Assembly (NCBI RefSeq): GCF_022870865.1
Contig: NZ_CP091508.1
Span: forward strand, 744,001-808,000
DNA length: 64,000 nt
Direction of reading: 5' to 3'
Source: Uruburuella testudinis
GTDB taxonomy: Bacteria > Pseudomonadota > Gammaproteobacteria > Burkholderiales > Neisseriaceae
Part shown: one piece after another, positions 18,607-27,775 of the stretch
Numbering within the stretch: the first letter of the stretch is position 1
Layout of the letters: each line of letters starts with the position of its first letter
Made by a program: the position numbers and the translations under genes
Notes under the pieces: model-generated
Seen by the model: the letters and a program-made list of their open reading frames with translations, nothing else
Told to the model about the DNA's origin: nothing
Databases searched by the model: none

Positions 18607-19475
18607 AAGGCATTATTTTGGCCGGCGGCTCCGGCACACGGCTGTATCCGGTCACGCGCGGCGTGTCGAAGCAGCTTTTGCCGGTGTACAACAAGCCGAT
18701 GATTTATTATCCGCTCTCAGTGCTGATGCTGGCGGGTATCCGCGACATTCTGGTGATTACCTCGCCGGAGGATAACGCCGCTTTCCGCCGTTTGCTCGGC
18801 AACGGCAGCGATTTCGGCATCCGTATCGAATACGCCGAACAGCCCAGCCCCGACGGCCTCGCGCAAGCCTTTATTATCGGCGAATCCTTTATCGGCAGTG
18901 ACAGCGTGTGTTTGGTGTTGGGCGACAATATTTTCTACGGCCAGTCGTTCAGCCAAAGTCTGCAAAAAGCCGCTGCGCAAACCGATGGCGCCACCGTGTT
19001 TGCCTATCAGGTTAAAGATCCCGAACGTTTCGGTGTGGTGGCGTTCGATAGTAATTTCAAAGCTTTGTCGATTGAAGAAAAACCGTTACAGCCGAAATCG
19101 CATTGGGCGGTAACCGGGCTGTATTTCTACGATAACCGTGTGGTGGCATTTGCCAAACAGGTGAGGCCGTCTGAACGCGGCGAATTGGAAATCACCAGCA
19201 TCAACCAAATGTATCTCGAAAAGGGCGCGCTCAACGTGCAACTGCTCGGCCGCGGCTTTGCCTGGCTAGACACCGGCACGCATGAAAGCCTGCATCAGGC
19301 CGCCTCATTCGTGCAGACTGTCGAGGAATTGCAAAACCTGCAAATCGCCTGCCTGGAAGAAATTGCCTGGCGCAACGGCTGGCTTTCAGACGGCCAATTG
19401 AAAAAACTGGCCGGGCAGATAGGCGAAAATGAATATGGCCGCTACCTGCTGCATTTGCTTGAAAATCGCCATTAA
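18603..19475 (+). CDS. rfbA: Glucose-1-phosphate thymidylyltransferase
   Basis: 290 residues from ATG 18603, overlapping the rfbB stop. [21 protein letters not shown] is the nucleotide-binding signature and [16 protein letters not shown] follows; VLGDNIFYG and the [12 protein letters not shown] segment are typical. Makes dTDP-glucose from dTTP and glucose-1-phosphate, the substrate of RfbB. Confidence 0.97.
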   Translation: MKGIILAGGSGTRLYPVTRGVSKQLLPVYNKPMIYYPLSVLMLAGIRDILVITSPEDNAAFRRLLGNGSDFGIRIEYAEQPSPDGLAQAFIIGESFIGSDSVCLVLGDNIFYGQSFSQSLQKAAAQTDGATVFAYQVKDPERFGVVAFDSNFKALSIEEKPLQPKSHWAVTGLYFYDNRVVAFAKQVRPSERGELEITSINQMYLEKGALNVQLLGRGFAWLDTGTHESLHQAASFVQTVEELQNLQIACLEEIAWRNGWLSDGQLKKLAGQIGENEYGRYLLHLLENRH

Positions 19476-19505
19476 CATTCATATGTTGAAAGTGCCGGTT
19501 GAACC

Positions 19506-20048
19506 ATGAATATCATTGATACCGCCATCCCTGATGTGAAAATCCTTGTACCGGAAATTCTTGAGGACGAGCGTGGTTTTTTCATGGAAACATTTCGTGA
19601 CGAATGGTTTCAAGCCTATGTCGCCCCACAAATTTTTGTGCAGGAAAGCCATTCCAAATCCGCGGCCGGTGTATTGCGCGGGCTGCACTACCAAACCGTC
19701 AATACGCAGGGCAAACTGGTGCGCGTTGTGGCAGGTGCCGTATTTGATGTGGCTGTTGATTTGCGCCGCAGTTCGCCCACTTTCGGCCAATGGGCGGGCG
19801 CGCTGTTGTCGGCGGAAAACCGCCGTCAATTGTGGGTGCCCGAAGGCTTTGCCCACGGCTTTTACGTGTTGGGTGAGGGCGCGGAATTTGTGTATAAATG
19901 CACCGATTATTACAACCCCGCCGCCGAGCACAGCTTATTATGGAACGACCCGGCTGTCGGTATCGATTGGCCGCTCACCGGCGAGCCGCAACTGTCGGCC
20001 AAAGACTTAGCGGCCAAACCGCTCGACGAAGCCGTTTTATTTGATTGA
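19506..20048 (+). CDS. rfbC: dTDP-4-dehydrorhamnose 3,5-epimerase
   Basis: 180 residues, family length. Cupin fold with EDERGFFMETF, FVQESHSKSAAGVLRGLHYQ (catalytic His) and VAVDLRRSSPTFGQW. It epimerises dTDP-4-keto-6-deoxyglucose. The last enzyme of rhamnose synthesis, RfbD, is not nearby, as in the B-A-C sets of meningococcal capsule region D; the pathway may stop at the keto-sugar or be completed elsewhere. Confidence 0.96.
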   Translation: MNIIDTAIPDVKILVPEILEDERGFFMETFRDEWFQAYVAPQIFVQESHSKSAAGVLRGLHYQTVNTQGKLVRVVAGAVFDVAVDLRRSSPTFGQWAGALLSAENRRQLWVPEGFAHGFYVLGEGAEFVYKCTDYYNPAAEHSLLWNDPAVGIDWPLTGEPQLSAKDLAAKPLDEAVLFD

Positions 20049-20053
20049 AACGT

Positions 20054-21103
20054 ATGAACAATATTGCTATCAGTATCAATTGTTTCCGCAACGGCGGCGG
20101 CATGGAAAGCTACACCTTTGATTTGGTCAAACAGCTGCACGCCGATAGGCACGCCGTTAAAATCTATGCCGCCACATTTGACACGGCGCGGCCGGAATAC
20201 CGTCAAATCGAAGCAGTATGGGTCAACCAAAAACGCATCCCAAAAAAACTGCGGCCGTTTTTCTTTGCCCGCCAACTCAACCGCCTGCGCCTTGCCGGCG
20301 AGCCGCTGATTGCCTGCAATCCCGCCGATAATGCCGATGTGTTTATCTGCGGCGGCACCCATTTGGGCTATCTGCAAGGCATGGGGCAAACCGCCAACTT
20401 GCTCGATAAACTTACCATCCGCCGCAACCGCAGCAATTACCGGAGCGCACGGCTGATTATGGCGCATTCAGAATTGATGCAGCGCGAGCTGAGCGGCCTG
20501 TATGGCGTGCCGTCTGAAAAAATCCGCGTGGTGCATCCGCCTGCCGATACCGGGCGCTTCTTCCCACAGCCCGAAAACATCGCCGCCACCCGCGCACAAT
20601 ACGGCTTCAGCGATAAAGAAACCGTATTTCTTTTCCCCTCTACCGGCCACAAACGCAAAGGCCTCGATATGCTGGCCGAATTTTTTGAGCAGACCGATTT
20701 GCCGGTAAAACTGGCCGTGGCCGGCTCGCCGCTGCCGCGACCGATGAAAAACGTGGTTGAGTTGGGTTTTTGCAAAAACATGCCCGAGCTTTACCGCGCT
20801 GCCGACTACACCATTATGGCCTCAATGTATGAGCCGTTCGGCCTTGTCGGTGTAGAATCCGTGCTTTGCGGCACCCGCGTGGTGTTGGCTGATAATATGG
20901 GTTGCTGTGAAGTGTTGAATGACAACGCAGGCTTTTTCTTTTCGCGCCAACAGCCGCAAACGCTTGCCGACAGCATCGCCAAAGCGGTTGCACTCAAGCA
21001 GAGCGGCAATCATAAATTGGCCGAACCGCAACAGGCATTAAGTTATAATCCCACTTTAGAATATCATATCCGCCAGCTTTACAGCATGCTGGAGGCCGTC
21101 TGA
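20054..21103 (+). CDS. Family 4 (WaaG-like) glycosyltransferase
   Basis: 349 residues from ATG 20054 (MNNIAISINCFRNGGGMESY), six bases behind the rfbC stop; an upstream in-frame TTG at 20045 is a weaker start. N-terminal GGGMESYTFDLVKQL acceptor loop and C-terminal EPFGLVGVESVLCGTRVVLA with the GT4 E-x7-E motif; MASMYEPFG near residue 256. GT-B fold, retaining transferase, expected in lipooligosaccharide core synthesis. Context (deoxysugar genes before, heptose phosphatase after) supports an envelope role; acceptor and sugar unknown. Confidence 0.82.
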   Translation: MNNIAISINCFRNGGGMESYTFDLVKQLHADRHAVKIYAATFDTARPEYRQIEAVWVNQKRIPKKLRPFFFARQLNRLRLAGEPLIACNPADNADVFICGGTHLGYLQGMGQTANLLDKLTIRRNRSNYRSARLIMAHSELMQRELSGLYGVPSEKIRVVHPPADTGRFFPQPENIAATRAQYGFSDKETVFLFPSTGHKRKGLDMLAEFFEQTDLPVKLAVAGSPLPRPMKNVVELGFCKNMPELYRAADYTIMASMYEPFGLVGVESVLCGTRVVLADNMGCCEVLNDNAGFFFSRQQPQTLADSIAKAVALKQSGNHKLAEPQQALSYNPTLEYHIRQLYSMLEAV

Positions 21104-21116
21104 AAGGCTTAATACA

Positions 21117-21686
21117 ATGAAACTGATTATCCTCGACCGCGACGGTGTGATTAATCACGACCGTGATGATTTTGTAAAGTCGGCTGACGAATGGGTGCCG
21201 ATTGAGGGCAGTATGGATGCGATTGCGTTTCTTGCCGAAGCGGGATACACCCTTGCCGTGGCCACCAACCAATCGGGCATCGGCCGCAAATACTTTACCA
21301 TGCAAGACCTGACCGAAATGCACAATAAAATGCACAAGCTGGTGCAGCAGGCGGGCGGGGTAATTGACGGCATTTGGTTTTGTCCGCACACCGCCGATTC
21401 GGATTGCGATTGCCGCAAACCCAAGCCGGGGATGGTGAAAGACATTATCGAACGCTTTAATGCCGAAGCCGCAGACACCTGGATGGTGGGCGACAGCCTG
21501 CGCGACTTACAGGCAGTGGCGGCCGTTGGCGGCAAACCCGTCTTGGTGTTGACCGGCAAAGGCAGCAAAACGCTGGCGGCTGAGGGCGAACAATTGCCGG
21601 AAAATACACAAGTGTTTGATAATTTGCTGGCATTTTCGCAATATTTGACACAGCAGGCTGATGCAAAGCCGGCGGATAAGCCATGA
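21117..21686 (+). CDS. gmhB: D-glycero-beta-D-manno-heptose-1,7-bisphosphate 7-phosphatase
   Basis: 189 residues. HAD phosphatase motif I is ILDRDGVINHDRDDF (Asp about residue 6 and 8), motif II in AVATNQSGIGRKYF, the zinc-like cysteine/histidine set WFCPHTADSDCDCRKPKPGM (about 86-105) that defines GmhB, and motif IV in WMVGDSLRDLQA. It dephosphorylates heptose bisphosphate on the way to ADP-heptose for the LPS inner core. Follows the GT4 gene by 13 bp. Confidence 0.93.
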   Translation: MKLIILDRDGVINHDRDDFVKSADEWVPIEGSMDAIAFLAEAGYTLAVATNQSGIGRKYFTMQDLTEMHNKMHKLVQQAGGVIDGIWFCPHTADSDCDCRKPKPGMVKDIIERFNAEAADTWMVGDSLRDLQAVAAVGGKPVLVLTGKGSKTLAAEGEQLPENTQVFDNLLAFSQYLTQQADAKPADKP

Positions 21687-21738
21687 ATCGAGGCCGTCTG
21701 AAAACTGCTTGCCCGCCCTTTGATAGAGAAAGATTTAC

Positions 21739-22479
21739 ATGCTGATTATCCGTAATTTGCTTTACTGGCTGCTGTTGTGCCTGATTACCCCGCCGATGTT
21801 TTTGCTGTTTATCCCTGCTGCGTTTTTCCCGCAAGGCGCCAATAAAATGGGGCGTGCTTGGGCGTTAACGCTGGTGTGGATGCTCAAACACATTATCGGC
21901 TTGAACTACCGTGTTATCGGGCGTGAGAATATTCCTGCCGGGCCTGCGATTATTTGCAGCAAACACCAATCAGGCTGGGAAACCTTGGCCTTGCAGGAAA
22001 TTTTTCCGCTGCATGTGTATGTGGCAAAAAAAGAATTGTTTAAGCTGCCGTTTTTCGGTTGGGGTTTGAAATTGACCAAAGCCATCGGTATCGACCGCAG
22101 CAATACCGCGTTGGCCAGCCAGCAGTTGATGGCGCAAGGCCTGGCGCGTAAGAATGAAGGCTTGTGGATTGCCATTTTCCCGGAGGGAACCCGCATGCCG
22201 CCGGGCACCAAAGGGCGTTACCGCCTCGGCGGTGCGCGGATGGCCAAGCTGTTTGGCATGGATTTGGTGCCGGTGGCGCTCAACAGCGGCGAATTCTGGC
22301 CGCGTAATTCGTTTCTGAAATATCCGGGCGAAGTTACCATTGTTATCGGCCAACCTTTGCGCCACGACAGCGCCGAGCCGGAAGTGCTGATGGCACAATG
22401 TGAAGCGTGGATTGAAAACCAGCAAAAGCAAATCAGCGGAATAGGGCCGTGCGCACGCGCCCCGCATCAAGGTGTTTGA
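21739..22479 (+). CDS. 1-acyl-glycerol-3-phosphate acyltransferase family
   Basis: 246 residues. Hydrophobic N-terminus (about 5-35), then motif I KHQSGWETLA (HxxxxE in place of the usual HxxxxD, seen in neisserial members), motif II KKELFKLPFFGWGLK, motif III IFPEGTRMPPG and motif IV-like LVPVALNSG. Inner-membrane enzyme that adds the second acyl chain to lysophosphatidic acid, a PlsC/NlaB-like function. Starts 53 bp after gmhB, with an uptake sequence between. Confidence 0.88.
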   Translation: MLIIRNLLYWLLLCLITPPMFLLFIPAAFFPQGANKMGRAWALTLVWMLKHIIGLNYRVIGRENIPAGPAIICSKHQSGWETLALQEIFPLHVYVAKKELFKLPFFGWGLKLTKAIGIDRSNTALASQQLMAQGLARKNEGLWIAIFPEGTRMPPGTKGRYRLGGARMAKLFGMDLVPVALNSGEFWPRNSFLKYPGEVTIVIGQPLRHDSAEPEVLMAQCEAWIENQQKQISGIGPCARAPHQGV

Positions 22480-22634
22480 GCGGGCAGGTAAAGTGGTATG
22501 CTTGATAATTGGTTTGCGGTTTTGCCGTGTGTGGGCAACTGATGGCGCTGGCCGGTCAGGATGCCGTCTTGCCGGTTTGGCTTGATGATATGAGTATCAA
22601 AAAAGCCCCGCGTCAGTATTTATGATTTGAACGG

Positions 22635-23327
22635 ATGATGATGCTGTTGGCACACACTCTTTCAGACGGCCGTGCGATTACGCTTGAGTTGAAACGCAGC
22701 GCCAAGAAAAATATCATTATGCGCCCGCTGGATGCCGGGCGCATCAGCGTGAATGTGCCGCCGTATTTGGGCGAGCGGCCGTTGCGGCATTGGTTGCAAA
22801 CCCATGAAGATTTGGTGCTGAAAACCTTGGCTTGCCGCCCAAAAAGCGACAGCGCCGCGCAAATGCCGGCGCAGATTTGGTATCGCGGCGAAATGCATGA
22901 TTTGCATATCCACACTCAAGCACATATCCGCCGCGAACAGGCCGGTTTTTTGCTGCCGTCTGCACCCTGGCCGCAACAAAAACAGCATTTGCGTCGCTAT
23001 TTGACTGAACGCGCTGCCGAGGTGCTGTTGCCGCGTTTGCAGGCGCATGCTGAAAAAGTGCAGCTTTTTCCTGCGGCGGCGGCGCTTTCCAATGCCAAAA
23101 CTTTTTGGGGCGTATGCCGCAGCCGCAGCGGTATCCGCTTGAATTGGCGCTTAATCGGTGCGCCTGATTTTGTGGTGGATTATGTGTGTATTCACGAGCT
23201 TTGCCATATTCCGCACCCCAATCACAGCTCGAAATTTTGGGCGGCAGTCAACCGCCACACACCGCATACCGCTGCGGCCAAGCAATGGCTGAAACAGCAC
23301 GGTTCGGAATTGTTTGTGTTGGATTGA
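22635..23327 (+). CDS. YgjP-type M48 metallopeptidase (DUF45)
   Basis: 230 residues. The C-terminal half holds the zinc site YVCIHELCHIPHPNHSSKFW (HExxH-like HELCH with a downstream His), preceded by FWGVCRSRSGIRLNWRL, diagnostic of YgjP/DUF45. The N-terminal half is a beta-rich domain (ITLELKRSAKKNIIMRP). Cytosolic; substrates of the family are unknown. An uptake sequence lies just after the start. The 155 bp upstream show nothing convincing. Confidence 0.85.
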   Translation: MMMLLAHTLSDGRAITLELKRSAKKNIIMRPLDAGRISVNVPPYLGERPLRHWLQTHEDLVLKTLACRPKSDSAAQMPAQIWYRGEMHDLHIHTQAHIRREQAGFLLPSAPWPQQKQHLRRYLTERAAEVLLPRLQAHAEKVQLFPAAAALSNAKTFWGVCRSRSGIRLNWRLIGAPDFVVDYVCIHELCHIPHPNHSSKFWAAVNRHTPHTAAAKQWLKQHGSELFVLD

Positions 23328-23798
23328 GCAAAGCGGTTAAGATAAGGCCGTCTGAAACAAAAGAAAAAGAGCTTGATAACTGCCCGGCTGCATCGATTGC
23401 CGCCGGCGCGATGCTACCGCTTCTTTCCTCTTCTGTTTCAGACGGCTTGATTATGTTTGAGCCCTAGGGTGTTCTGACCATTCAGAATTATTCAGATTTT
23501 TTGTGATAAAAGTGCAGATGCCAGGCACAAAACGCAGCAAGATTGGACATCTTGCGAGGCTTTTTAACGCAGCAGATGTGCTTTTAGCGCAAAAAAGATG
23601 ATGGTATATGAATTGTCAGGATACCCTAGCCCGCTTGAGCTGGCTCGTGCCAGCATACGTGTTTGCCGTCTTCGGCCGGCTTGCCAGCTTACTTTTGTGA
23701 GCGGGTATAAGTTGAGCGGTTAAAGTTTATTTTGAACCGTCGGCATCGGCTTGCTTTTTCAGATGGTGCCTGTTTTTGGTTTTTTTGGGAAGAATATC
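23328..23798. repeat. Gene-free stretch with repeats before the lipocalin gene
   Basis: Contains uptake sequences at about 23346 and 23437 in opposite orientation, a full miniature element (annotated separately), and at about 23630-23705 a degenerate GTTGGCTCGC-type repeat (GCCGTCTTCGGCCGGCTTGC...TTACTTTTGTGA). The last 50 bp are the leader of the lipocalin gene. Confidence 0.5.
23466..23627. mobile_element. AGGGTGTCCTGA miniature inverted-repeat element
   Basis: 162 bp, left end AGGGTGTTCTGA, right end TCAGGATACCCT, flanked by CT on the left and AG on the right so that the outer end reads CTAGGGT/ACCCTAG. Internal AACGCAGCAAGAT, palindrome GCAAGAT/ATCTTGC and GCAGCAGATGTGCTTTTAGCG as in the copy at 25917, to which it is closest. 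Confidence 0.8.
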
Positions 23799-24344
23799 AT
23801 GAAAAAAACGGCTTGTTTATTGTGTTTGGCGGTTGCTGCCGCTTCCCTGCCGGCAGTTGCCGAAACCGTTACGCCGCCTGCCGTTGTCGCGCGGGTGGAT
23901 GTGCCGCGCTATATGGGTGTTTGGCATGAAATTTCACGCTTGCCGATGAAGTTTCAAAATGCCTGCGCGGGTGAGGTTACTGCCAACTATACGCTGAATG
24001 CCGATGGTAGTGTTAACGTGCTCAACCGTTGCCGGAAAAACAATGGTGAAATGATGCAGGCCAAAGGATTGGCAAGAGCGGTTGATAAAACCGGCAGCAA
24101 ACTGCGTGTAACTTTTTTGCCTGAAGGATTACGCTGGCTGCCGGTGGGCAGGGCGCCGTATTGGATATTGCGTTTGGATGAGAACTACCAAACCGCATTA
24201 GTCGGCACGCCCGACCGCCGGTATTTGTGGCTGTTGTCGCGCAGCGCGAAAATAGATGAAGCGCTGTACCAGAGCTATTTGGAAACCGCACGTGAGCAAG
24301 GCTATGATTTGAAAGAATTAATTATTAATCCGGAAGCATTTTGA
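23799..24344 (+). CDS. Secreted lipocalin (Blc-like)
   Basis: 181 residues from ATG 23799 (MKKTACLLCLAVAAASLPAV). A signal peptide with AVA cleavage near residue 22 exports it; no lipobox cysteine, so periplasmic rather than lipid-anchored. The mature protein has the lipocalin signature YMGVWHEISRLPMKFQ (GxW) and the YLWLLSRS motif near residue 147. Bacterial lipocalins bind hydrophobic ligands, perhaps lysophospholipids. Length matches Blc (about 175). Confidence 0.88.
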   Translation: MKKTACLLCLAVAAASLPAVAETVTPPAVVARVDVPRYMGVWHEISRLPMKFQNACAGEVTANYTLNADGSVNVLNRCRKNNGEMMQAKGLARAVDKTGSKLRVTFLPEGLRWLPVGRAPYWILRLDENYQTALVGTPDRRYLWLLSRSAKIDEALYQSYLETAREQGYDLKELIINPEAF

Positions 24345-24550
24345 TTGCGGCAGGGTGAGCGTGCTTAACAATATTCATACAATATTGCTGTGGAGAGGCG
24401 CGAATTAAGCGTTTAATAAATTGAAATAATTGAATTTATTTTCAGTTGAAATTGAAAGCAGCAACAAAAATCAAGTGCTTATCATGGCTTCAGCCCTGCA
24501 TTTGTCCTTGCCGGATAACACACCGGCAAGGGTTTTTCAGACGGCCTTAT

Positions 24551-25630
24551 TTAAGTGTTTTCCAAAATCCATGTTTTCAGCAGCGGATTGTTTATCTGCC
24601 ATTGGTCGGCGGTGTTTTTGCTGATTAAGTCGTGCCGTTGCAGCCGTTTGATTGCACCTTGTGTGCTGCTGCTGCTCACTTCATTGATGCCAAGCGCGGC
24701 GGCGTATTGCTTGCGGCTGTCGTTGCTGTAGGGGCTGCTGCTGTCGGTGGCCGCCATAGCCTGCATGATGGCTTGTTCTAGCGGCTTCAATTTCTGCCAT
24801 ACGCCTGATTCTGTGCCTTGTGTGTTGAGTTGCGCCAGCCGATAGTCTGCGGCGGCTTCAAGCGGCAATTCGGGGTTGATAATCATATCTTGAATGATGG
24901 CCCTCATATACATCGGCGTGTGATTCAGGCGCTCAAACAAGCGGTATAGCGCAGCTTTATCCAGACTGTTACCCGTGCGTTGGCAATAGATATCGGCCAG
25001 GAAGTCGGTGAAGTCTTGCCCTAGCTGGGGAAAGTCTAAGGCATGGGCAAAATGGAAAAACGGTGCTTTACTGTTGTTGAACATGGTTTTCAGCCCGTTG
25101 GTGCTGCTGCCCGTAAAGATGGTTTTTACGTGGTCTTGATGGATGTCCAAGCCTGTACGGAGTGAGCGGATCAGCCCCGCAGCCCCTGTAAAGCGTGCCA
25201 ACTCCTGCACTTCGTCCAGCAGCAGCAAGGCGGGGCGGTTGGCGGCGGCAATGGTGCTAATCAACTCGACAATGCCGCCTGCGGGGTCGGCGCTGTGTTG
25301 CCGCTCGATGACAAGGCCGAATGCCTCCACTTTGCTGATTTGGCCGATAAAGGTTTTTGCCTTGCCGCCTGTTTGGATGTTTTCGGCAAATTGTTGTAAG
25401 GCCGTCTGAAAACGAATGGGAATGTTGCCATCATCGGCCATAAAGGAAAAGTAGAAGACGTTGAAACCTTGCTGTTCTGCCAGCGGAGCAATGTCTTTCA
25501 GCAGAAATTGCGTTTTACCCATACGGCGCGGGGCGAATAAGGTGAATGCGTGTGTAATGCCGCCCTGTAGGCTGTTTATCAGCTTGGCGGCATATTCGGG
25601 GCGGTGGAAATATAGCGGGTCTGCTTGCAT
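24551..25630 (-). CDS. AAA ATPase with C-terminal winged helix
   Basis: 359 residues. Walker A is APRRMGKTQFLL (about residue 33), Walker B ALLLLDEVQELA (about 132), then sensor-like FTGSSTNGLKTM (about 171). The C-terminal 80 residues (AIMQAMAATDSSSPYSND..., TQGAIKRLQRHDLIS) form a probable winged helix. This is the STAND-like archaeal-ATPase type often found in single copy near mobile regions, function unknown. It lies between a lipocalin and an integrase relic. An uptake sequence inside (near 25400) suggests it has been in Neisseriaceae for some time. Confidence 0.7.
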   Translation of the reverse strand: MQADPLYFHRPEYAAKLINSLQGGITHAFTLFAPRRMGKTQFLLKDIAPLAEQQGFNVFYFSFMADDGNIPIRFQTALQQFAENIQTGGKAKTFIGQISKVEAFGLVIERQHSADPAGGIVELISTIAAANRPALLLLDEVQELARFTGAAGLIRSLRTGLDIHQDHVKTIFTGSSTNGLKTMFNNSKAPFFHFAHALDFPQLGQDFTDFLADIYCQRTGNSLDKAALYRLFERLNHTPMYMRAIIQDMIINPELPLEAAADYRLAQLNTQGTESGVWQKLKPLEQAIMQAMAATDSSSPYSNDSRKQYAAALGINEVSSSSTQGAIKRLQRHDLISKNTADQWQINNPLLKTWILENT

Positions 25631-25744
25631 GGTTGCGGTGGTTGCTGGTGGATGTTGTTATACATGATTATACATAGAATGGATAATTATACAAACGCTG
25701 TATAACGATGGATAAGCACCCGCAATAAAGCCGATGTTTCAGAC

Positions 25745-25857
25745 GGCCTTTTTATCGTGCTGCAATATCTGCTTGGCGGTTTCATCGTGTCGCTTCAGAA
25801 AGTCGCGGTACTATTGCACCATTTCACGACGTTCGTTTGCATACTTTGCCAAAGATG
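25745..25857 (-). pseudogene. Fragment of an unknown coding sequence
   Basis: Read leftwards, one frame gives LAKYANERREMVQ, a stop, then YRDFLKRHDETAKQILQHDK ending with a stop formed by an uptake sequence. The even amino-acid make-up on both sides of a single stop suggests a broken 3' end of a gene, not random sequence. Not recognised. Lies upstream of the ATPase gene, on the same strand. Confidence 0.35.
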
Positions 25858-25861
25858 AATA

Positions 25862-26184
25862 ACACCTAATTCACAAAAGTAAGCGCACAAGGCGGCGAGC
25901 CGGGGATAGTGCAGCTAGGGTGTCCTGACCATTCAGAATGATTCAGATTTTTTGTGACAAAAGCACAGACGCCGGGCAAAAAACGCAGCAAGATTTGGGC
26001 ATCTTGCGAGGCTTTTTAATGCAGCAGATGTGCTTTTAGCGCAAAAAATATGATGATAGATGACACATCAGGACAGCCTAGCACGGGGCTGGTTGATTTG
26101 GCGAGTCAGCGCCTTAGCGAAAACAGCCCTATTCGAGCTCTGGTGAGTCAATGCAGTTAGGTTGTTTTTGTGAATGGGTATCAG
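25862..26184. repeat. Repeats flanking and including a miniature element
   Basis: About 25862-25915 is an inverted copy of the GTTGGCTCGC-type repeat (TTCACAAAAGTAAGC...GGCGGCGAGCC), and 26082-26175 another (GAGTCAGCGCC...GTTGTTTTTGTGAATGGGTA). Between them is a complete AGGGTGTCCTGA element (annotated separately). No gene. Confidence 0.5.
25917..26079. mobile_element. AGGGTGTCCTGA miniature inverted-repeat element
   Basis: 163 bp, AGGGTGTCCTGA to TCAGGACAGCCT, inside CT...AG. Body nearly identical to the 23466 copy, with GGGCAAAAAACGCAGCAAGAT-type core, an internal palindrome and AGCAGATGTGCTTTTAGCG. It sits inside another repeat, so it inserted after that repeat. Confidence 0.8.
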
Positions 26185-26662
26185 CGCCCGTTACCTTGTT
26201 GGCTGTAAGGTGTGCTGGTTGGGCCGCTATCTGATGCTGTCGGCGGTTTCGATGCGCCGCAGTTGATGATGTTTTCTGTCAGGGCTTTAATGGCGGTAAT
26301 GTTGATTTCGTCTATCGGCTTCCGTCGGTGCAGGTTGGCGGAGCCATTGCGGTGTGATTGCCTCGAAGGTGTTTGCCAGAGCGGCAGCTCTTTCGGCTTT
26401 GGTCTGTTGGTTGGCGGCGGCGGGGTCTTGCCCTGTTGCAGCATATTGCAGCCTTGTTGGCGACTTCGCGAGCTTCTGTAAGTGATACGGCGAGGGATTT
26501 GCCGATTGAAAGCAGCTTTTCTTTTCCGCCAATGCGGTATTTCAGCCGCCATAATTTGCCGCCGCTGGTGTTGATGTACAAATACAGGCCACGCCCACCA
26601 TTCAGTTTATAGGGCTTTTCAGCATGCTTGGCATTCTTTATTTGGCGGTCGTTTAGTGGCAT
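26185..26662 (-). pseudogene. Decayed tyrosine integrase (N-terminal part)
   Basis: From ATG 26662 the frame reads MPLNDRQIKNAKHAEKPYKL, then GGRGLYLYINTSGGKLWRLK and GGKEKLLSIGKSLAVSLTEA, the DUF4102 arm-binding domain of phage and island integrases (normal start MxLTDxxIxxAKP). Coding sense then shifts frame: another frame gives DPAAANQQTKAERAAALANT followed by FEAITPQWLRQ, typical of the next linker. No catalytic domain remains; full integrases are about 400 residues. It lies 183 bp beyond the 3' end of a tRNA-Leu gene on the same strand, the usual integration arrangement. Confidence 0.75.
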
Positions 26663-26845
26663 TTTGGGGTATTTTTTCAGGGGTATTTCTCAATACGCCC
26701 AACTTGTGATTTATTCAGTTAGACGGCATTATGCGATTAGATACCAAGCAAGTATTCAATCAGCCTGAAAGCCTTGCCAGTATTGAATTTGATTGATTGC
26801 GTTAGATTGCATTAGACAAAAAAATAACCCCTAAAATGGGTTGGG

Positions 26846-26930
26846 TGGTGCGGACGGAGAGACTCGAACTCTCACACCTCTCGGCGCCAGAACCTAAATC
26901 TGGTGCGTCTACCAATTTCGCCACGTCCGC
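26846..26930 (-). tRNA. tRNA-Leu (anticodon TAG)
   Basis: 85 nt including CCA. Acceptor GCGGACG pairs with CGTCCGC; D-loop TGGTAGACGCA; anticodon stem-loop CAGATTTAGGTTCTG giving TAG; long variable arm CGCCGAGAGGTGT; T-arm GAGTTCGAGTCTC. Its 3' end faces the integrase relic, making it the likely attachment gene of a lost island. Confidence 0.95.
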
Positions 26931-27106
26931 GTTGATGTTTGGGCAGGTGGCCGATTATACCGAAAGCTTTGCCAAATGCAAAGGCAGATACGGCTTGAAA
27001 AAGCGGATACTGCCCTCAACTGTATGCGCATTCATCAGGCCGTCTGAAAGCTTGCATGGTTAAGTGGTTTCAGACGGCCTGTCATATAGAAAGAGAAGGC
27101 AAGGCC

Positions 27107-27775
27107 ATGGCGGCTTTATTGATTGAAGATTATTTGCAGACACAGGGGCTGCGTTTGCCGCCGGATGAGGTGCTGGCGGCCTATTTGACAGCACAGGCAG
27201 TGATGAACCGGGGCGAGGCGGCGATTGACCGGCATATTTTGTGGTATGAAAACGATGAAGCGGTATTGGCCGAACATATCGAAAAAAATGATGCCCATGA
27301 AAGCTTGCTCAAACAAATATTTATGGCTCTCGATTCGGTGTGCAGCCGCACCGGGCAACAAAGTGCGGTAGTGTATGCGTTGATGCCGTCTGAAAACAGC
27401 GATGTCCGGCTGGTGCGTTTGGCACAGCAGGGCGAAGTGATTGAGCAGCAAATAGCGGTAACGGAAGAGAGCGGTTGGCAATATCTGCCGAGCCGCACGG
27501 CGCAAACCGGCTGGATGAATATTGTCAACGATGTGCCGCAATGGCTGGCGCTGGAAGAATTGAAAGGCAGCCGCCACAGTTGCAGCCAAAGTCAGATGTC
27601 GTTGCCGGTATGCCATGCCGGCGGTGCCGTGCTGGGCGTGGTGTATGTGGAGCATGCCGAAAAAGAAGCTTTTGATGATGCGGCTCTGGCAGATTGGGTG
27701 GGCTTGTCCTTGGCTTTGGCTCTCCCTTTGCAGGCCTTGCTGCGGGGCGAAGAAGAGGAGCCGGAACATGATTAG
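27107..27775 (+). CDS. GAF-like protein upstream of ribA
   Basis: 222 residues from ATG 27107 ([20 protein letters not shown]), preceded by GAAGGCAAGG. Residues about 60-205 have the alternating hydrophobic pattern of a GAF domain ([61 protein letters not shown]). A ligand-sensing or signalling role is likely but no output domain is attached. Its end overlaps the ribA start by 8 bp, so the pair is translationally coupled. Confidence 0.65.
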   Translation: MAALLIEDYLQTQGLRLPPDEVLAAYLTAQAVMNRGEAAIDRHILWYENDEAVLAEHIEKNDAHESLLKQIFMALDSVCSRTGQQSAVVYALMPSENSDVRLVRLAQQGEVIEQQIAVTEESGWQYLPSRTAQTGWMNIVNDVPQWLALEELKGSRHSCSQSQMSLPVCHAGGAVLGVVYVEHAEKEAFDDAALADWVGLSLALALPLQALLRGEEEEPEHD

